From Betaproteobacteria bacterium RIFCSPLOWO2_12_FULL_62_58 (GTDB lineage Bacteria; Pseudomonadota; Gammaproteobacteria; Burkholderiales; SG8-41): 50,249 nt of DNA. The position numbers were made by a program, and so were the translations under genes. The notes under the pieces are model-generated. The model did not search any database. It was not told the DNA's origin and saw only the letters and a program-made list of their open reading frames with translations. Below, piece by piece: positions 1 to 7,639 of the stretch. Where the stretch lies: the NCBI GenBank assembly GCA_001772005.1, contig MERI01000162.1, positions 1 through 50,249 of the forward strand, written 5' to 3'. The stretch's first letter is position 1; every line of letters begins with the position of its first letter.

Positions 1-1
1 G

Positions 2-1840
2 TATGACCCCACCGGCGGCTCCGGTTCGCTGCTGCTGAAAGTGGGCGATGAAGCCAGCGCGAAGGTCACGCTTTACGGGCAGGAAAAGGACGCCGCCACT
101 GCGGGCCTCGCCCACATGAACATGATCCTGCACAACAATCCCACGGCGTTGATCGTGCAGGGCAATACCCTCGCCGATCCAAAATTCAAAGACGGCGACA
201 CGCTCAAGACCTTCGACTACGTGGTCGCCAATATCCCCTTCAGCGACAAACGCTGGAGCAACGGCGTGGATGTGCAAAACGATCCGTACGAGCGTTTCAA
301 GCACTTCGGCGCGCCGCCCGCCAAACAGGGCGACTACGCCTACCTCCTGCACATCGTGCGCTCACTCAAGAGCACCGGCAAAGGCGCCTGCATTCTGCCG
401 CACGGCGTTTTGTTTCGCGGCAATGCCGAGGCCGACATTCGGCGCAATCTCATCCGCAAGGGCTACATCAAGGGCATCATTGGCCTGCCGGCGAATCTCT
501 TCTATGGCACTGGCATCCCTGCCTGCATTATCGTTATCGACAAGGAAAACGCCCACACTCGCAAGGGCATCTTCATGGTGGACGCCAGCGCGGGTTACCT
601 CAAGGACGGCAACAAGAACCGCCTGCGCGACATGGACCTCCACCAGATCGTCGATGTCTTCAACAAGCGGCTGGAGATCCCCAAATATTCTCGCATGGTC
701 GGGTTTGAGGAGATCGAGGAGAACGCGTTCACCCTCAACCTCCCGCGCTACATCGATAGCCAGCAGGCCGAGGACATTCAGGACATCGAAGGTCACCTGA
801 ATGGCGGCATCCCCGCCCGCGATGTCGATGCGCTAGCCAAATACTGGGCCGTTTGCCCGCAGCTCCGGCAGAAACTGTTCAAGCAAAACCGCCTAGGCTA
901 TCTCGATCTGGCGGTCGAAAAGGCGGCGATTAAGCCAACGATCTATGAGCACCCGGAGTTCTTGACCTTCATCAAGAGCATGAACGACCTGTTCACCGAC
1001 TGGCGGCAGTGTAGTGCCACCACGCTCAAAGCCCTGTCCACCGGCTGCCGCCCCAAGGCCGTCATCCACGACCTCGCGGAAGACCTGCTGGCTCACTACA
1101 CGGGCAAGCCGCTCATCGATAAATACGACGTCTATCAGCATCTCATGGACTACTGGGCCGCCACCATGCAGGACGATTGTTACCTGATCGCCGCCGACGG
1201 CTGGAAGGCCGAGACCTACCGCGTCATCGAAACCAACAAGAAAGGCAAGGAGGTGGACAAGGGCTGGACCTGCGACCTCGTTCCGCGCCAGCTTGTGATC
1301 GACCGCTATTTCGCCGCGCAGCAGGAGGCCATCCGCGAGCAGGAGGCCGCGCTGGAGCGCCTCACGGCCCAGATGACCGAGCTGGAGGAGGAGCACGGCG
1401 GCGAGGAAGGCGCGTTCTCGGAGCTGGACAAGGTGAACAAGGCCAACGTCGTCGCCCGGCTGAAGGAGATCAAAGGCGATAAGGAATCCAAGGGAGAAGC
1501 TGCGGTGCTGAATGCGTGGCTAAGACTTTGTAACGAGGAGTCCGACCTCAAGAAAGCGCTCAGGGATGCCGAAGCCGAACTCGACGCGCTGGCCATTGCC
1601 AAATATCCGAAGCTCACCGAGGCCGAGATCAAGACGCTGGTGGTGGAGGACAAATGGCTGGCCGCCATCGCCGCCGCCATCCACGGCGAGATGGACCGCA
1701 TCAGCCAGGCCCTGACCCAGCGCGTGAAGGAACTGGCCGAACGCTACGAAACTCCGCTGCCCCACGCCGCGCGCCAGGTCGCCACGTTGGAGCAGGCCGT
1801 GAACGCTCACCTGGAGAAGATGGGATTCTCATGGAAGTGA
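2..1840 (+). CDS. hsdM: Type I restriction-modification DNA methyltransferase subunit HsdM (5' end outside window)
   Basis: N6-adenine methyltransferase subunit of a type I restriction-modification complex. The reading frame is open from base 2, so the true start lies upstream; the GTG at 41 is internal because the SAM-binding motif I (DPTGGSGS, visible residues 2-9) precedes it. The catalytic motif IV reads NIPF at bases 230-241, where the family norm is NPPF/NPPY. Further on are a typical HsdM stretch (LFYGTGIPACI, near base 500) and a Glu/Lys-rich helical C-terminal part likely to contact HsdS. The gene overlaps hsdS by 10 bases, so the two are probably translationally coupled. No hsdR is visible. 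Whether the NIPF variant is active cannot be judged from sequence alone. Confidence 0.9.
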   Translation, partial: YDPTGGSGSLLLKVGDEASAKVTLYGQEKDAATAGLAHMNMILHNNPTALIVQGNTLADPKFKDGDTLKTFDYVVANIPFSDKRWSNGVDVQNDPYERFKHFGAPPAKQGDYAYLLHIVRSLKSTGKGACILPHGVLFRGNAEADIRRNLIRKGYIKGIIGLPANLFYGTGIPACIIVIDKENAHTRKGIFMVDASAGYLKDGNKNRLRDMDLHQIVDVFNKRLEIPKYSRMVGFEEIEENAFTLNLPRYIDSQQAEDIQDIEGHLNGGIPARDVDALAKYWAVCPQLRQKLFKQNRLGYLDLAVEKAAIKPTIYEHPEFLTFIKSMNDLFTDWRQCSATTLKALSTGCRPKAVIHDLAEDLLAHYTGKPLIDKYDVYQHLMDYWAATMQDDCYLIAADGWKAETYRVIETNKKGKEVDKGWTCDLVPRQLVIDRYFAAQQEAIREQEAALERLTAQMTELEEEHGGEEGAFSELDKVNKANVVARLKEIKGDKESKGEAAVLNAWLRLCNEESDLKKALRDAEAELDALAIAKYPKLTEAEIKTLVVEDKWLAAIAAAIHGEMDRISQALTQRVKELAERYETPLPHAARQVATLEQAVNAHLEKMGFSWK

Positions 1841-2754
1841 TGGTCGGTTACAAACAGACCGAGGTCGGAGTGATTCCGGAGGATTGGAGTGATCCGCAGC
1901 TCACCGAAATTGCCAGAGGTGATTCGCCGATTTGTTACGGAATCGTTCAGGTGGGCTCAAACACCAGAAACGGCATTCCGGTTCTTGCGATCAAGAATTT
2001 GAATTCCGATTACGCCACTAACATTCACAGGGCATCCGCAGATGTAGAACGGCCTTACACGCGCAGCCGTATTGGGCCCGGCGATGTTCTTATTTCCGTA
2101 AAGGGGACGACAGGACGCATCGGGATAGTGCCTGATGGATTTCACGGCAACATCAGCCGGGACTTGGCTCGGCTGCGCCTGGGAGAGGGGGCAGTGCCGA
2201 GATTCTGTTTTCAGATGCTTCAGTCAGATATCGCGCAAAGGCGAATGGCCACCGCAGTGGTTGGCACGACGAGAATGGAACTCTCGATTGCCATCCTGAA
2301 ACGGGTACGAATCCCGCTTCCACCCACAAAGGCGGAACAAGAAGCCATCGCCGAGGCGTTGAGCGATACGGATGCCCTCATGGAATCCCTGAAGCAACTC
2401 ATTGCGAAGAAGCGCGACATCAAACAAGGCGCCATGCAGGAATTGCTCACCGGCAAAAAGCGCCTGCCGGGGTTCAGTGGGGAGTGGGAGGTCAAGCGGT
2501 TGGATGTAGTGGCCGAAATACGCAGCGGCGGCACACCAAGCACTAACCAGCCTGAGTTTTGGAACGGCGATGTCCTGTGGTGCACCCCGACTGACATCAC
2601 TGCGCTCAACGGATTCAAATACCTGATGCAGACATCCAGGACGATAACCACCCAAGGCTTGAAATGCAGTTCAGCGGAGTTGATATCCTATGCAGATTGG
2701 CAATTTGTGTTTGTTCCCGTGGCCGTCCCTGCACCAGTTTCGTCGCGGAAATGA
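1831..2754 (+). pseudogene. hsdS: Type I restriction specificity subunit HsdS, 3'-truncated
   Basis: DNA-recognition subunit partnering HsdM. The ATG at 1831 lies inside the end of hsdM. The protein has a first target-recognition domain (about residues 1-150), the central conserved helical spacer (PPTKAEQEAIAEALS, then the LLTGKKRLPGF linker) and the beginning of a second recognition domain (WEVKRL, SGGTPS, PTDI). Around base 2690, after CSSAELI, the similarity stops and the frame runs through about 20 unrelated residues to a stop at 2752-2754. The product is 307 residues against the usual 400-450. The 2690-2848 stretch holds no recognisable gene and looks like foreign or deleted-junction sequence. 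The truncation should leave only one complete half-site. Confidence 0.8.
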
Positions 2755-2848
2755 TCTCGGATTGGGTCCAATGACAGCTGCTCGTATTGATCCACCTGAA
2801 TTGACCATCGATACACACTGAGCGGTGCGCGTTGCTGAGGAGCCTGCA

Positions 2849-3826
2849 ATGAAAAAAGCGAGTCTCGTTGTGGCGGCGGCAATCGCCGCGATTCATGCGA
2901 CCGGAGTCCAGAGTCAGAGTGCGGGCGGATACCCCGCGCGGCCGGTTCGCATTGTGGTGCCCTTTGCGCCGGGAGGAAACGTGGATCTCGTTGCGCGCGC
3001 TCTCGCCCAACGGCTCCCCGAGGGCCTCGGGCAACAGGTCATTGTCGACAACCGTCCCGGAGCAAGCGGCCTGGTCGGCACCCACCTCGTCGCAAAATCC
3101 GCGCCTGACGGCTACACGCTGCTGGCGATGGCGAACACGTTTGCGGTGGTGCCGTCGATCATGGCTAATCCCGGCTACGATCCGCTGAAGGACTTTATGG
3201 GCGTCACACTGACCTGCCTGGTGCCGCAGGTGCTGGTGGTCAACACCGCGCTCCCGGTGCGTTCGGTGAAGGAGCTGGTTGCGCTCGCCAAGGCGCGGCC
3301 GGGCGAGATGTCCTACGCGTCGGCGGGCACCGGCGGTACCGGGCACATGGCGGCCGAGCTCTTCAACCGGCATGTGGGAGTGAAAATGCTCCACGTGCCC
3401 TACAAGGGCAACGCTCAGGCGATCATCGACGTCATCAGCGGACAGGTCACGATGATGTTCGACCAGGTCAGCACATCGGCGCCCCATATCAAGGCAGGCA
3501 AGCTCAGAGGACTTGCCGTCACCAGCCGCAAACGCTCTCCGCTCTTCCCGCAGTTGCCGACCATCGACGAGTCGGGGGCGCCGGGTTTTGAAGACATCAC
3601 GTTCAATGGATTGGCCGCCCCGGCGGGAACCCCCCGCGAGGCGCTGACCCGCGTGCACGCGGAGGTCGCGAAGGCGGTACGCATTCCGGAGCTGCGTAAC
3701 CGCTATCTCGAAATGGGCGTCGAACTCACTGCCAGCGCGTCTCCCGACGATTTCACCGCGTACATTAAGGCCGAGTTCGAAAAGAAAGCCAAGCTCGCGC
3801 GCGAGGCCGGCATCAAGATGGAATGA
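2849..3826 (+). CDS. Bug/TctC-family tripartite tricarboxylate transporter substrate-binding protein
   Basis: Periplasmic solute-binding protein of the Bug family, which captures small, mostly carboxylated organic molecules. The ATG at 2849 is chosen over the upstream in-frame GTG because GAGGAG lies 7-8 bases before it and a signal peptide begins directly (MKKASLVVAAAIAAI). After cleavage come the family landmarks: YPARPVRIVVPFAPGG (ligand-loop PFAPGG), VDNRPGASG, APDGYTLL, YDPLKDF, HVPYKG, LPTIDESG and the C-terminal AGIKME. Length 325 residues is normal. No TctA/TctB genes follow; the next gene is an amidohydrolase, so the ligand may be that enzyme's substrate (inference). Confidence 0.93.
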   Translation: MKKASLVVAAAIAAIHATGVQSQSAGGYPARPVRIVVPFAPGGNVDLVARALAQRLPEGLGQQVIVDNRPGASGLVGTHLVAKSAPDGYTLLAMANTFAVVPSIMANPGYDPLKDFMGVTLTCLVPQVLVVNTALPVRSVKELVALAKARPGEMSYASAGTGGTGHMAAELFNRHVGVKMLHVPYKGNAQAIIDVISGQVTMMFDQVSTSAPHIKAGKLRGLAVTSRKRSPLFPQLPTIDESGAPGFEDITFNGLAAPAGTPREALTRVHAEVAKAVRIPELRNRYLEMGVELTASASPDDFTAYIKAEFEKKAKLAREAGIKME

Positions 3827-3875
3827 GTGAATGAGTGAAGAGGTGAAGGGGTGAAGGGGTGAAGGGGTGAAGGGG
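3825..3875 (+). repeat. 8-bp tandem repeat at the 3' end of the Bug gene
   Basis: Six consecutive octamers plus three bases: GAGTGAAT, GAGTGAAG, AGGTGAAG, then GGGTGAAG three times. The array starts inside the stop codon of the Bug gene. A partly complementary stretch (ATTCACTCGTTCACTT, about 3922-3937) follows the central hairpin, so the whole block is an imperfect palindrome. Confidence 0.9.
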
Positions 3876-3882
3876 AAACCTC

Positions 3883-3907
3883 CTCTCCCCCGTCCACTGG
3901 GGGAGAG
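3883..3907 (+). terminator. CTCTCCCCC/GGGGGAGAG hairpin, terminator-like
   Basis: Perfect 9-bp stem with a 7-base loop, 56 bases after the Bug stop codon. There is no T-run after it, so Rho-independent termination is uncertain. Similar C-rich/G-rich hairpins recur at 7551 and 17891. Confidence 0.55.
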
Positions 3908-3955
3908 TCGAGTAGGAGGGGATTCACTCGTTCACTTATCCACAAGGAGAACACA

Positions 3956-4819
3956 TTGTCCCTACACGATGAGGGCGAGCCCGATTTCAGGGCGCCGTCT
4001 CTGGGCTGCGATTGCCACTTTCATGTGTTCGGCGCGGCCGAGCGCTATCCTTACGGAACCGACCTGCGTTATCCGCCGCCTCTGGCGCCGCTCGAGAATT
4101 ACCTCGCGCTTGCACGGCGTTTCGGCATCGAGCGCTTCGTGTTCGTTCAGCCGAGCGCGTATGGCCGTGACAATAGCTGCATGCTTGCCGCCATGCGCAC
4201 GGTCGGGGCGAAGTGCCGCGGGATCGTCGATATCGACGAGAACATTCCCGACGCGGAGTTGGCGCGCCTGCACGCGGCGGGCGCGCGCGGCGTGCGAGTC
4301 AACGTGTCTCCGGTCAAGCCTCCCGCAGCGGGTTTCGCGGCGACGTTGCTGCCGCGTATCGAGCGCCTGCACGCGCGCGGCGCCGAGATCGGCTGGCAGT
4401 TGGACTTCCTCACGCCAGGCTGGTTGACGAGCGAGCTGATGTCCACGCTGAGGAAGTTGAAAATCGACTTTACGATCGCCCATATGGGCATGTTTCTCGC
4501 GCGCGACGGCGTGAGTCAGCCGGGATTCCAGCAATTGCTCGACTTGCTGCGCCACGGCGAGGGACGTTGCTGGGTCAAGCTCACGGGTGTATACCGCATG
4601 TCGGTCGCCGCCGGATTCACCGATGCGGCGCCGATGGCGCGCGCGCTGATCGAGGCGGCGCCCCACCGGATCATCTGGGGCAGCGACTATCCGCATCTGT
4701 CCTTCGCCGACAAGGTGGGTTCGGTCGAGCTGTTCAACCTGCTGGGCCAATGGGCGCCGGATGCAGCGATTCGGCACAGAATTCTGGTCGACAATCCACA
4801 ACACTTGTTCAAGTTCTAA
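3956..4819 (+). CDS. Amidohydrolase family 2 (TIM-barrel metal-dependent hydrolase)
   Basis: Predicted cytoplasmic TIM-barrel hydrolase of the Amidohydro_2/COG3618 group, which includes 2-pyrone-4,6-dicarboxylate lactonase and related lactonases and decarboxylases. The N-terminal metal motif is HFH in GCDCHFHVFG; a second conserved His is in IAHMGMF and the catalytic Asp in the terminal IIWGSDYPH. The start is a TTG at 3956, supported by AAGGAG six bases upstream; no ATG fits. Length 287 residues is typical. It follows a Bug gene in the same direction, so the pair may import and hydrolyse a lactone or carboxylate. The exact substrate cannot be stated. Confidence 0.85.
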   Translation: MSLHDEGEPDFRAPSLGCDCHFHVFGAAERYPYGTDLRYPPPLAPLENYLALARRFGIERFVFVQPSAYGRDNSCMLAAMRTVGAKCRGIVDIDENIPDAELARLHAAGARGVRVNVSPVKPPAAGFAATLLPRIERLHARGAEIGWQLDFLTPGWLTSELMSTLRKLKIDFTIAHMGMFLARDGVSQPGFQQLLDLLRHGEGRCWVKLTGVYRMSVAAGFTDAAPMARALIEAAPHRIIWGSDYPHLSFADKVGSVELFNLLGQWAPDAAIRHRILVDNPQHLFKF

Positions 4820-4932
4820 CAATCCGGCGCATTCCATGCCGACCGCGCGGCACCGCGATAGCAGTCTTGCCATGAAGGACGGTTTCCTGGAGCGGTGCGC
4901 GTTCGCGATGGCGCTTGCGCAGAGCGCTTCGT

Positions 4933-4972
4933 CCTTCGACAAGGGCTCAGGAGGCTCGGAGTTTGTCGAAGG
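4933..4972. repeat. Dispersed CTTCGACA...TGTCGAAG hairpin repeat
   Basis: CCTTCGACAA at 4933-4942 pairs with TTGTCGAAGG at 4963-4972, with GGCTCAGG in the loop. The same GGCTCAGG motif appears inside the Bug gene near 37993. It has the look of a common beta/gammaproteobacterial intergenic repeat. It lies between the amidohydrolase gene and the AAC-rich tract. Confidence 0.7.
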
Positions 4973-4981
4973 GACACGCCT

Positions 4982-5046
4982 ACCTACGCCAACCGCAACA
5001 GGAACAACACCGGCAACCGGAACAACAACAACAGCTTCCGAGTCGC
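4982..5046 (+). other. AAC-rich coding tract resembling the 3' end of a diversity-generating-retroelement repeat
   Basis: In one frame this short tract encodes RNRNNTGNRNNNN followed by SFRVA, with nine Asn codons, all AAC. Target proteins and template repeats of diversity-generating retroelements commonly end in this kind of RNRNN..NRNNN.GFRV segment, where the adenines of AAC codons are the mutable positions. No reverse transcriptase or avd gene is in the window, and the upstream frame enters the dispersed repeat at 4933-4972, so this is at most a relic or the edge of a lost element. The similarity is by eye only. Confidence 0.4.
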
Positions 5047-5080
5047 CGGTACGCTCTGCCGCCAGAACCGGCGTGACTAC

Positions 5081-5653
5081 TTAATTTCGCGCGCGCCGCT
5101 TCGTGATCTCGCGGGTGCGGGTTGAACGCAAGGCCCGCACGTCCGCCGCGATGGCGGCGCGGGCACGGTCGATCTCGCCCGGCTCCACCGCGTGCGTATT
5201 GCGCAGCCGCTCGCGGAGCGTGTTCGCCTTGAGAATCCGGTGCGCCAGCCCGGCGCGGCACCAAAGCCGATCGCGCTCCTCGCCGCGCACGTACTTCGAC
5301 ACTGCGGCGTCATGCGGCTCCAGGCACCATGCGGTGACCCCGGTGGCGAGCGGCAGTGCGATCAGGCGCTCTTCCCAACCCGCGGGCAGGCTCGGGAGGA
5401 AAGGCGACACCGGATCGGCATAAATGCCGTGACGGCGGTGAAAGGCGCTGCCTTCGCCGAGCGTGCGGGCGATCTCGTCGATGCGGCCAGGATCGGACTT
5501 GGGATAAAGATCGACGTCGATCGAACCGACCATTTCCTCGGGTGGATCGAGCGTCGCACCGAGAATCGAAAGGCTGCCGACGATCACGAAGTCGTGATGG
5601 CGAATCAGCCGCTTTGCCGCGGCGAGAAGGCGCGCCAGTTCAAGCCGCTTCAC
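5081..5653 (-). CDS. DUF6036-like nucleotidyltransferase (putative toxin of a TA-like pair)
   Basis: Predicted small nucleotidyltransferase of 190 residues. Visible elements are the GS signature in FVIVGSLSILGA (about residues 22-33) and an acidic DVD in VGSIDVDLYP (about 42-51), matching the minimal core of DUF6036/AbiEii-like enzymes. The rest is a helical domain with KYVRGEERDR. It starts within the last 14 bases of the upstream RHH-like gene, so the two are probably translationally coupled. By analogy with AbiE-type systems this gene would be the toxin and its partner the antitoxin; that role is inference from gene order and family resemblance. Confidence 0.65.
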   Translation of the reverse strand: MKRLELARLLAAAKRLIRHHDFVIVGSLSILGATLDPPEEMVGSIDVDLYPKSDPGRIDEIARTLGEGSAFHRRHGIYADPVSPFLPSLPAGWEERLIALPLATGVTAWCLEPHDAAVSKYVRGEERDRLWCRAGLAHRILKANTLRERLRNTHAVEPGEIDRARAAIAADVRALRSTRTREITKRRARN

Positions 5654-6143
5654 GAGTGGCGCCGGCGCTGGAGAACGGCGAGTTGGCGGCGAGCGCGGCC
5701 GGGCTCAGGCCATGGTAGCCCTCGCCCATGGCGCGGGCGATTGCCCGGGGACCCTCCGCGATCAGGCGTGACCACGCCTCGATGTAGATGGGGCTTGCGA
5801 GCCGCGCGCGTTTCCAGCGTCGTATCTCGGCAGCAGCCCGTTCGAGTGTGCTGCGCTGCTCGGCCGCGGCGGCACGCTCGAGATGGCCGGCCAGGCGCTT
5901 GTGCCAGGCGACGCGGCGGGTATCGTTCGCTCGTTTGCGCGCGCGCGCCGCGCGCGCCTGCGCGATCGACGCCGGTTCCTGATCCGGTGCGGCCACGGCC
6001 GGAAGGCGCGTGCGCAGGATTTCCTCGATCAGCGCATTGGCGCTGCAATAGCGACCCGAGCGGGAGGAGATTTCCAGCGCGGCACGGTCGAGCGCGCGCC
6101 AGAGCGCGGCATCGAGGCGAATGCTGCGTGAAACACGGCTCAT
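5640..6143 (-). CDS. RHH-like DNA-binding protein, putative antitoxin
   Basis: 167 residues. The N-terminus (SRSIRLDAALWRALDRAA) has the spacing of a ribbon-helix-helix domain: a short beta strand with alternating polar residues, then a helix. The rest is Arg/Ala-rich helix, ending next to the nucleotidyltransferase. The ATG at 6143 (MSRVSRS) is preferred because the RHH strand begins there and a perfect inverted repeat ends five bases upstream. An in-frame ATG at 6203 would put the palindrome inside the coding region. There is no clear Shine-Dalgarno sequence at 6143, so the transcript may be nearly leaderless. It probably represses its own operon (inference). Confidence 0.6.
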   Translation of the reverse strand: MSRVSRSIRLDAALWRALDRAALEISSRSGRYCSANALIEEILRTRLPAVAAPDQEPASIAQARAARARKRANDTRRVAWHKRLAGHLERAAAAEQRSTLERAAAEIRRWKRARLASPIYIEAWSRLIAEGPRAIARAMGEGYHGLSPAALAANSPFSSAGATREAA

Positions 6144-6148
6144 CAGTG

Positions 6149-6175
6149 TGATACCAAAAATAAAATGTGGTATCA
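6149..6175 (-). promoter_or_regulatory. Perfect inverted repeat, likely operator of the RHH/nucleotidyltransferase operon
   Basis: TGATACCA (6149-6156) and TGGTATCA (6168-6175) form an 8-bp perfect palindrome around an 11-base AT-rich spacer that could hold a -10 element. It lies five bases before the ATG at 6143. This is the expected place for an autoregulatory operator of an RHH antitoxin. Confidence 0.65.
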
Positions 6176-6487
6176 GAATAACCGGTCGCCGCCTTGCATG
6201 CAAGCACTGCGTAAGACCGAACAGTATTTGCCTGCCAACGCTTTCATGCAGCCCGCAGGGTCATCGACGCGGCTGCATGCAGGCTGGATCGCGAAAACCG
6301 GCGCGGGTTTCCGGCGAATCTCCCGGTTTCGTCGTTCGGCTGTGTGTCCATGCCAATCACGGTCAACGCTCCAGACGGGGTTAACTTGCAGGATAAGCCG
6401 TCAGGAGGGAAGATTGGCGAGCGGAGCATCTTCCAAGCTGCGAAGCGCATATCGCGGTTCACCGCTCACCAAGGAGGAGAACAGAGC
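6176..6487. other. Intergenic region between divergent RHH and Bug genes
   Basis: No convincing gene. It contains repeated GCATGCA-type short motifs (6197, 6282) and the 5' leader of the Bug gene at 6488 with AAGGAGG at 6471-6477. No clear promoter hexamers were seen. Confidence 0.4.
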
Positions 6488-7453
6488 ATGAATAGACCAA
6501 TGCGGGTTGTCGTAGCGTCGATCGTCCTGGCGCTGTTATCCACCGTTGCTTTCGCCCAGGACTCGAGCAAGAGGACGGTGCGCGTGCTGGTGGCGTCGCC
6601 GCCGGGAGGACCATCCGACACCCAGATACGCCTGCTGGTGCCCAAGATGAGCGAAGTACTGGAACAGACTTTGATTGTGGACAACCGCCCCAGCAACAAT
6701 GGCGTCGTGGCAGCGGAGATCGCGTCGCAAGCCGCGCCCGATGGCCACACCTTCATTGTCGGCAACAGCGGCACGCACGCGGTCAACGCAACGCTCTACC
6801 GCAAGCTTCCCTACGACCCCGTGCGGGATTTTGTGGCCATCAGCCAGTTCTCGACGACCGGCATGGTTGTGGCCGCGAATCCGCGGTTGCCGGGCAACTC
6901 GATCCATGATCTCGTCGCGCTGGCCAGGAAACAGCCTGGGAAGCTCAACGTGTCCGTAGCAGGAGCGACCGGAGAACTCGCCGGCGATGCCCTGTGGTTC
7001 CAGGTGCAGATACAGATAACCAACGTGCACTACAAAGGCAGCTCGCCTGCAACACTCGCCTTATTGACGGGGGAGACAGACCTGTCGCTGCTTACGCCGT
7101 TGGCGACGCTGACCTACATCAAGGCCGGCAAGCTGAAAGCCTATGGCATCACGAGTACGGAACGCTCGCCGATGCTGCCCGATATTCCGACGATGGCCGA
7201 GCAGGGCGTGCAGGGCTACGACTTCCAGTTCTGGAACGGGTTGTTCGCTCCCGCCAAGACGCCGGACCGCGTGGTGCGCGCGATGCACAAAGGTGTCGTG
7301 CAGGCGCTGCAGGATCCGGAAGTGACGAAGCGCTTCATCGCCCTCGGCCTGGTGATCGTTGGCAATCGCCCTGAAGAATTTTCCGCGGTGGTGAAACGTG
7401 ATGTTGAGAAATTTCGGAAAATAATCATCGCGTCCGGCATTCCGCGCCTCTGA
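6488..7453 (+). CDS. Bug/TctC-family solute-binding protein
   Basis: Periplasmic ligand-binding protein, 321 residues. The ATG at 6488 is favoured by AAGGAGG ten bases upstream and a clean signal peptide (VVVASIVLALLSTVAFA). Family landmarks: VRVLVASPPGGPSD (ligand loop with SPPGG replacing the usual PFPPGG), VDNRPSNNG, APDGHTF, LPYDPVRDF, NVHYKGSSP, IPTMAEQG and the C-terminal GIPRL. It closely resembles the Bug at 39886 (shared SPPGGPSD and GLYKKLPYDP-type segments), so these two form a subgroup. It lies directly upstream of an FrsA-like hydrolase, with which it may form a functional pair. Confidence 0.93.
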   Translation: MNRPMRVVVASIVLALLSTVAFAQDSSKRTVRVLVASPPGGPSDTQIRLLVPKMSEVLEQTLIVDNRPSNNGVVAAEIASQAAPDGHTFIVGNSGTHAVNATLYRKLPYDPVRDFVAISQFSTTGMVVAANPRLPGNSIHDLVALARKQPGKLNVSVAGATGELAGDALWFQVQIQITNVHYKGSSPATLALLTGETDLSLLTPLATLTYIKAGKLKAYGITSTERSPMLPDIPTMAEQGVQGYDFQFWNGLFAPAKTPDRVVRAMHKGVVQALQDPEVTKRFIALGLVIVGNRPEEFSAVVKRDVEKFRKIIIASGIPRL

Positions 7454-7469
7454 TGCGCGCGTCGCGCGG

Positions 7470-7548
7470 AAAGGAGAGAGGCGAGAGGAGAAAGGAGAAA
7501 GGAGAAAGGAGAGAGGCGAGAGGAGAGAGGAGAGAGGAGAGAGGAGAA
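7470..7548 (+). repeat. 7-bp tandem repeat (GAGAGGA/GAAAGGA) after the Bug gene
   Basis: About eleven degenerate purine-only heptamers, GAGAGGA, GAAAGGA and GAGAGGC, follow the Bug stop codon and end at a G/C hairpin. It belongs to the heptamer family seen after several genes in this window. Confidence 0.85.
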
Positions 7549-7550
7549 CT

Positions 7551-7576
7551 CCCTCTCCCCGCGCTCGGGGAGAGGG
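7551..7576 (+). terminator. CCCTCTCCCC/GGGGAGAGGG hairpin
   Basis: Perfect 10-bp stem with a 6-base loop, directly after the heptamer array and about 98 bases after the Bug stop. It is followed by G-rich sequence, not a T-run, so it may be a dispersed palindromic repeat that also acts in termination or mRNA 3'-end protection. Confidence 0.55.
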
Positions 7577-7639
7577 TTGGGGTGAGGGGAAAAATCATGA
7601 AATCGAGATGGGTCGTCACTGACAAAAGGGGAACTATCA

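Noticed and set aside
41..1840. GTG at 41 as start of hsdM
   Set aside because: The SAM-binding motif I lies upstream in the same open frame, so the gene begins before the window.
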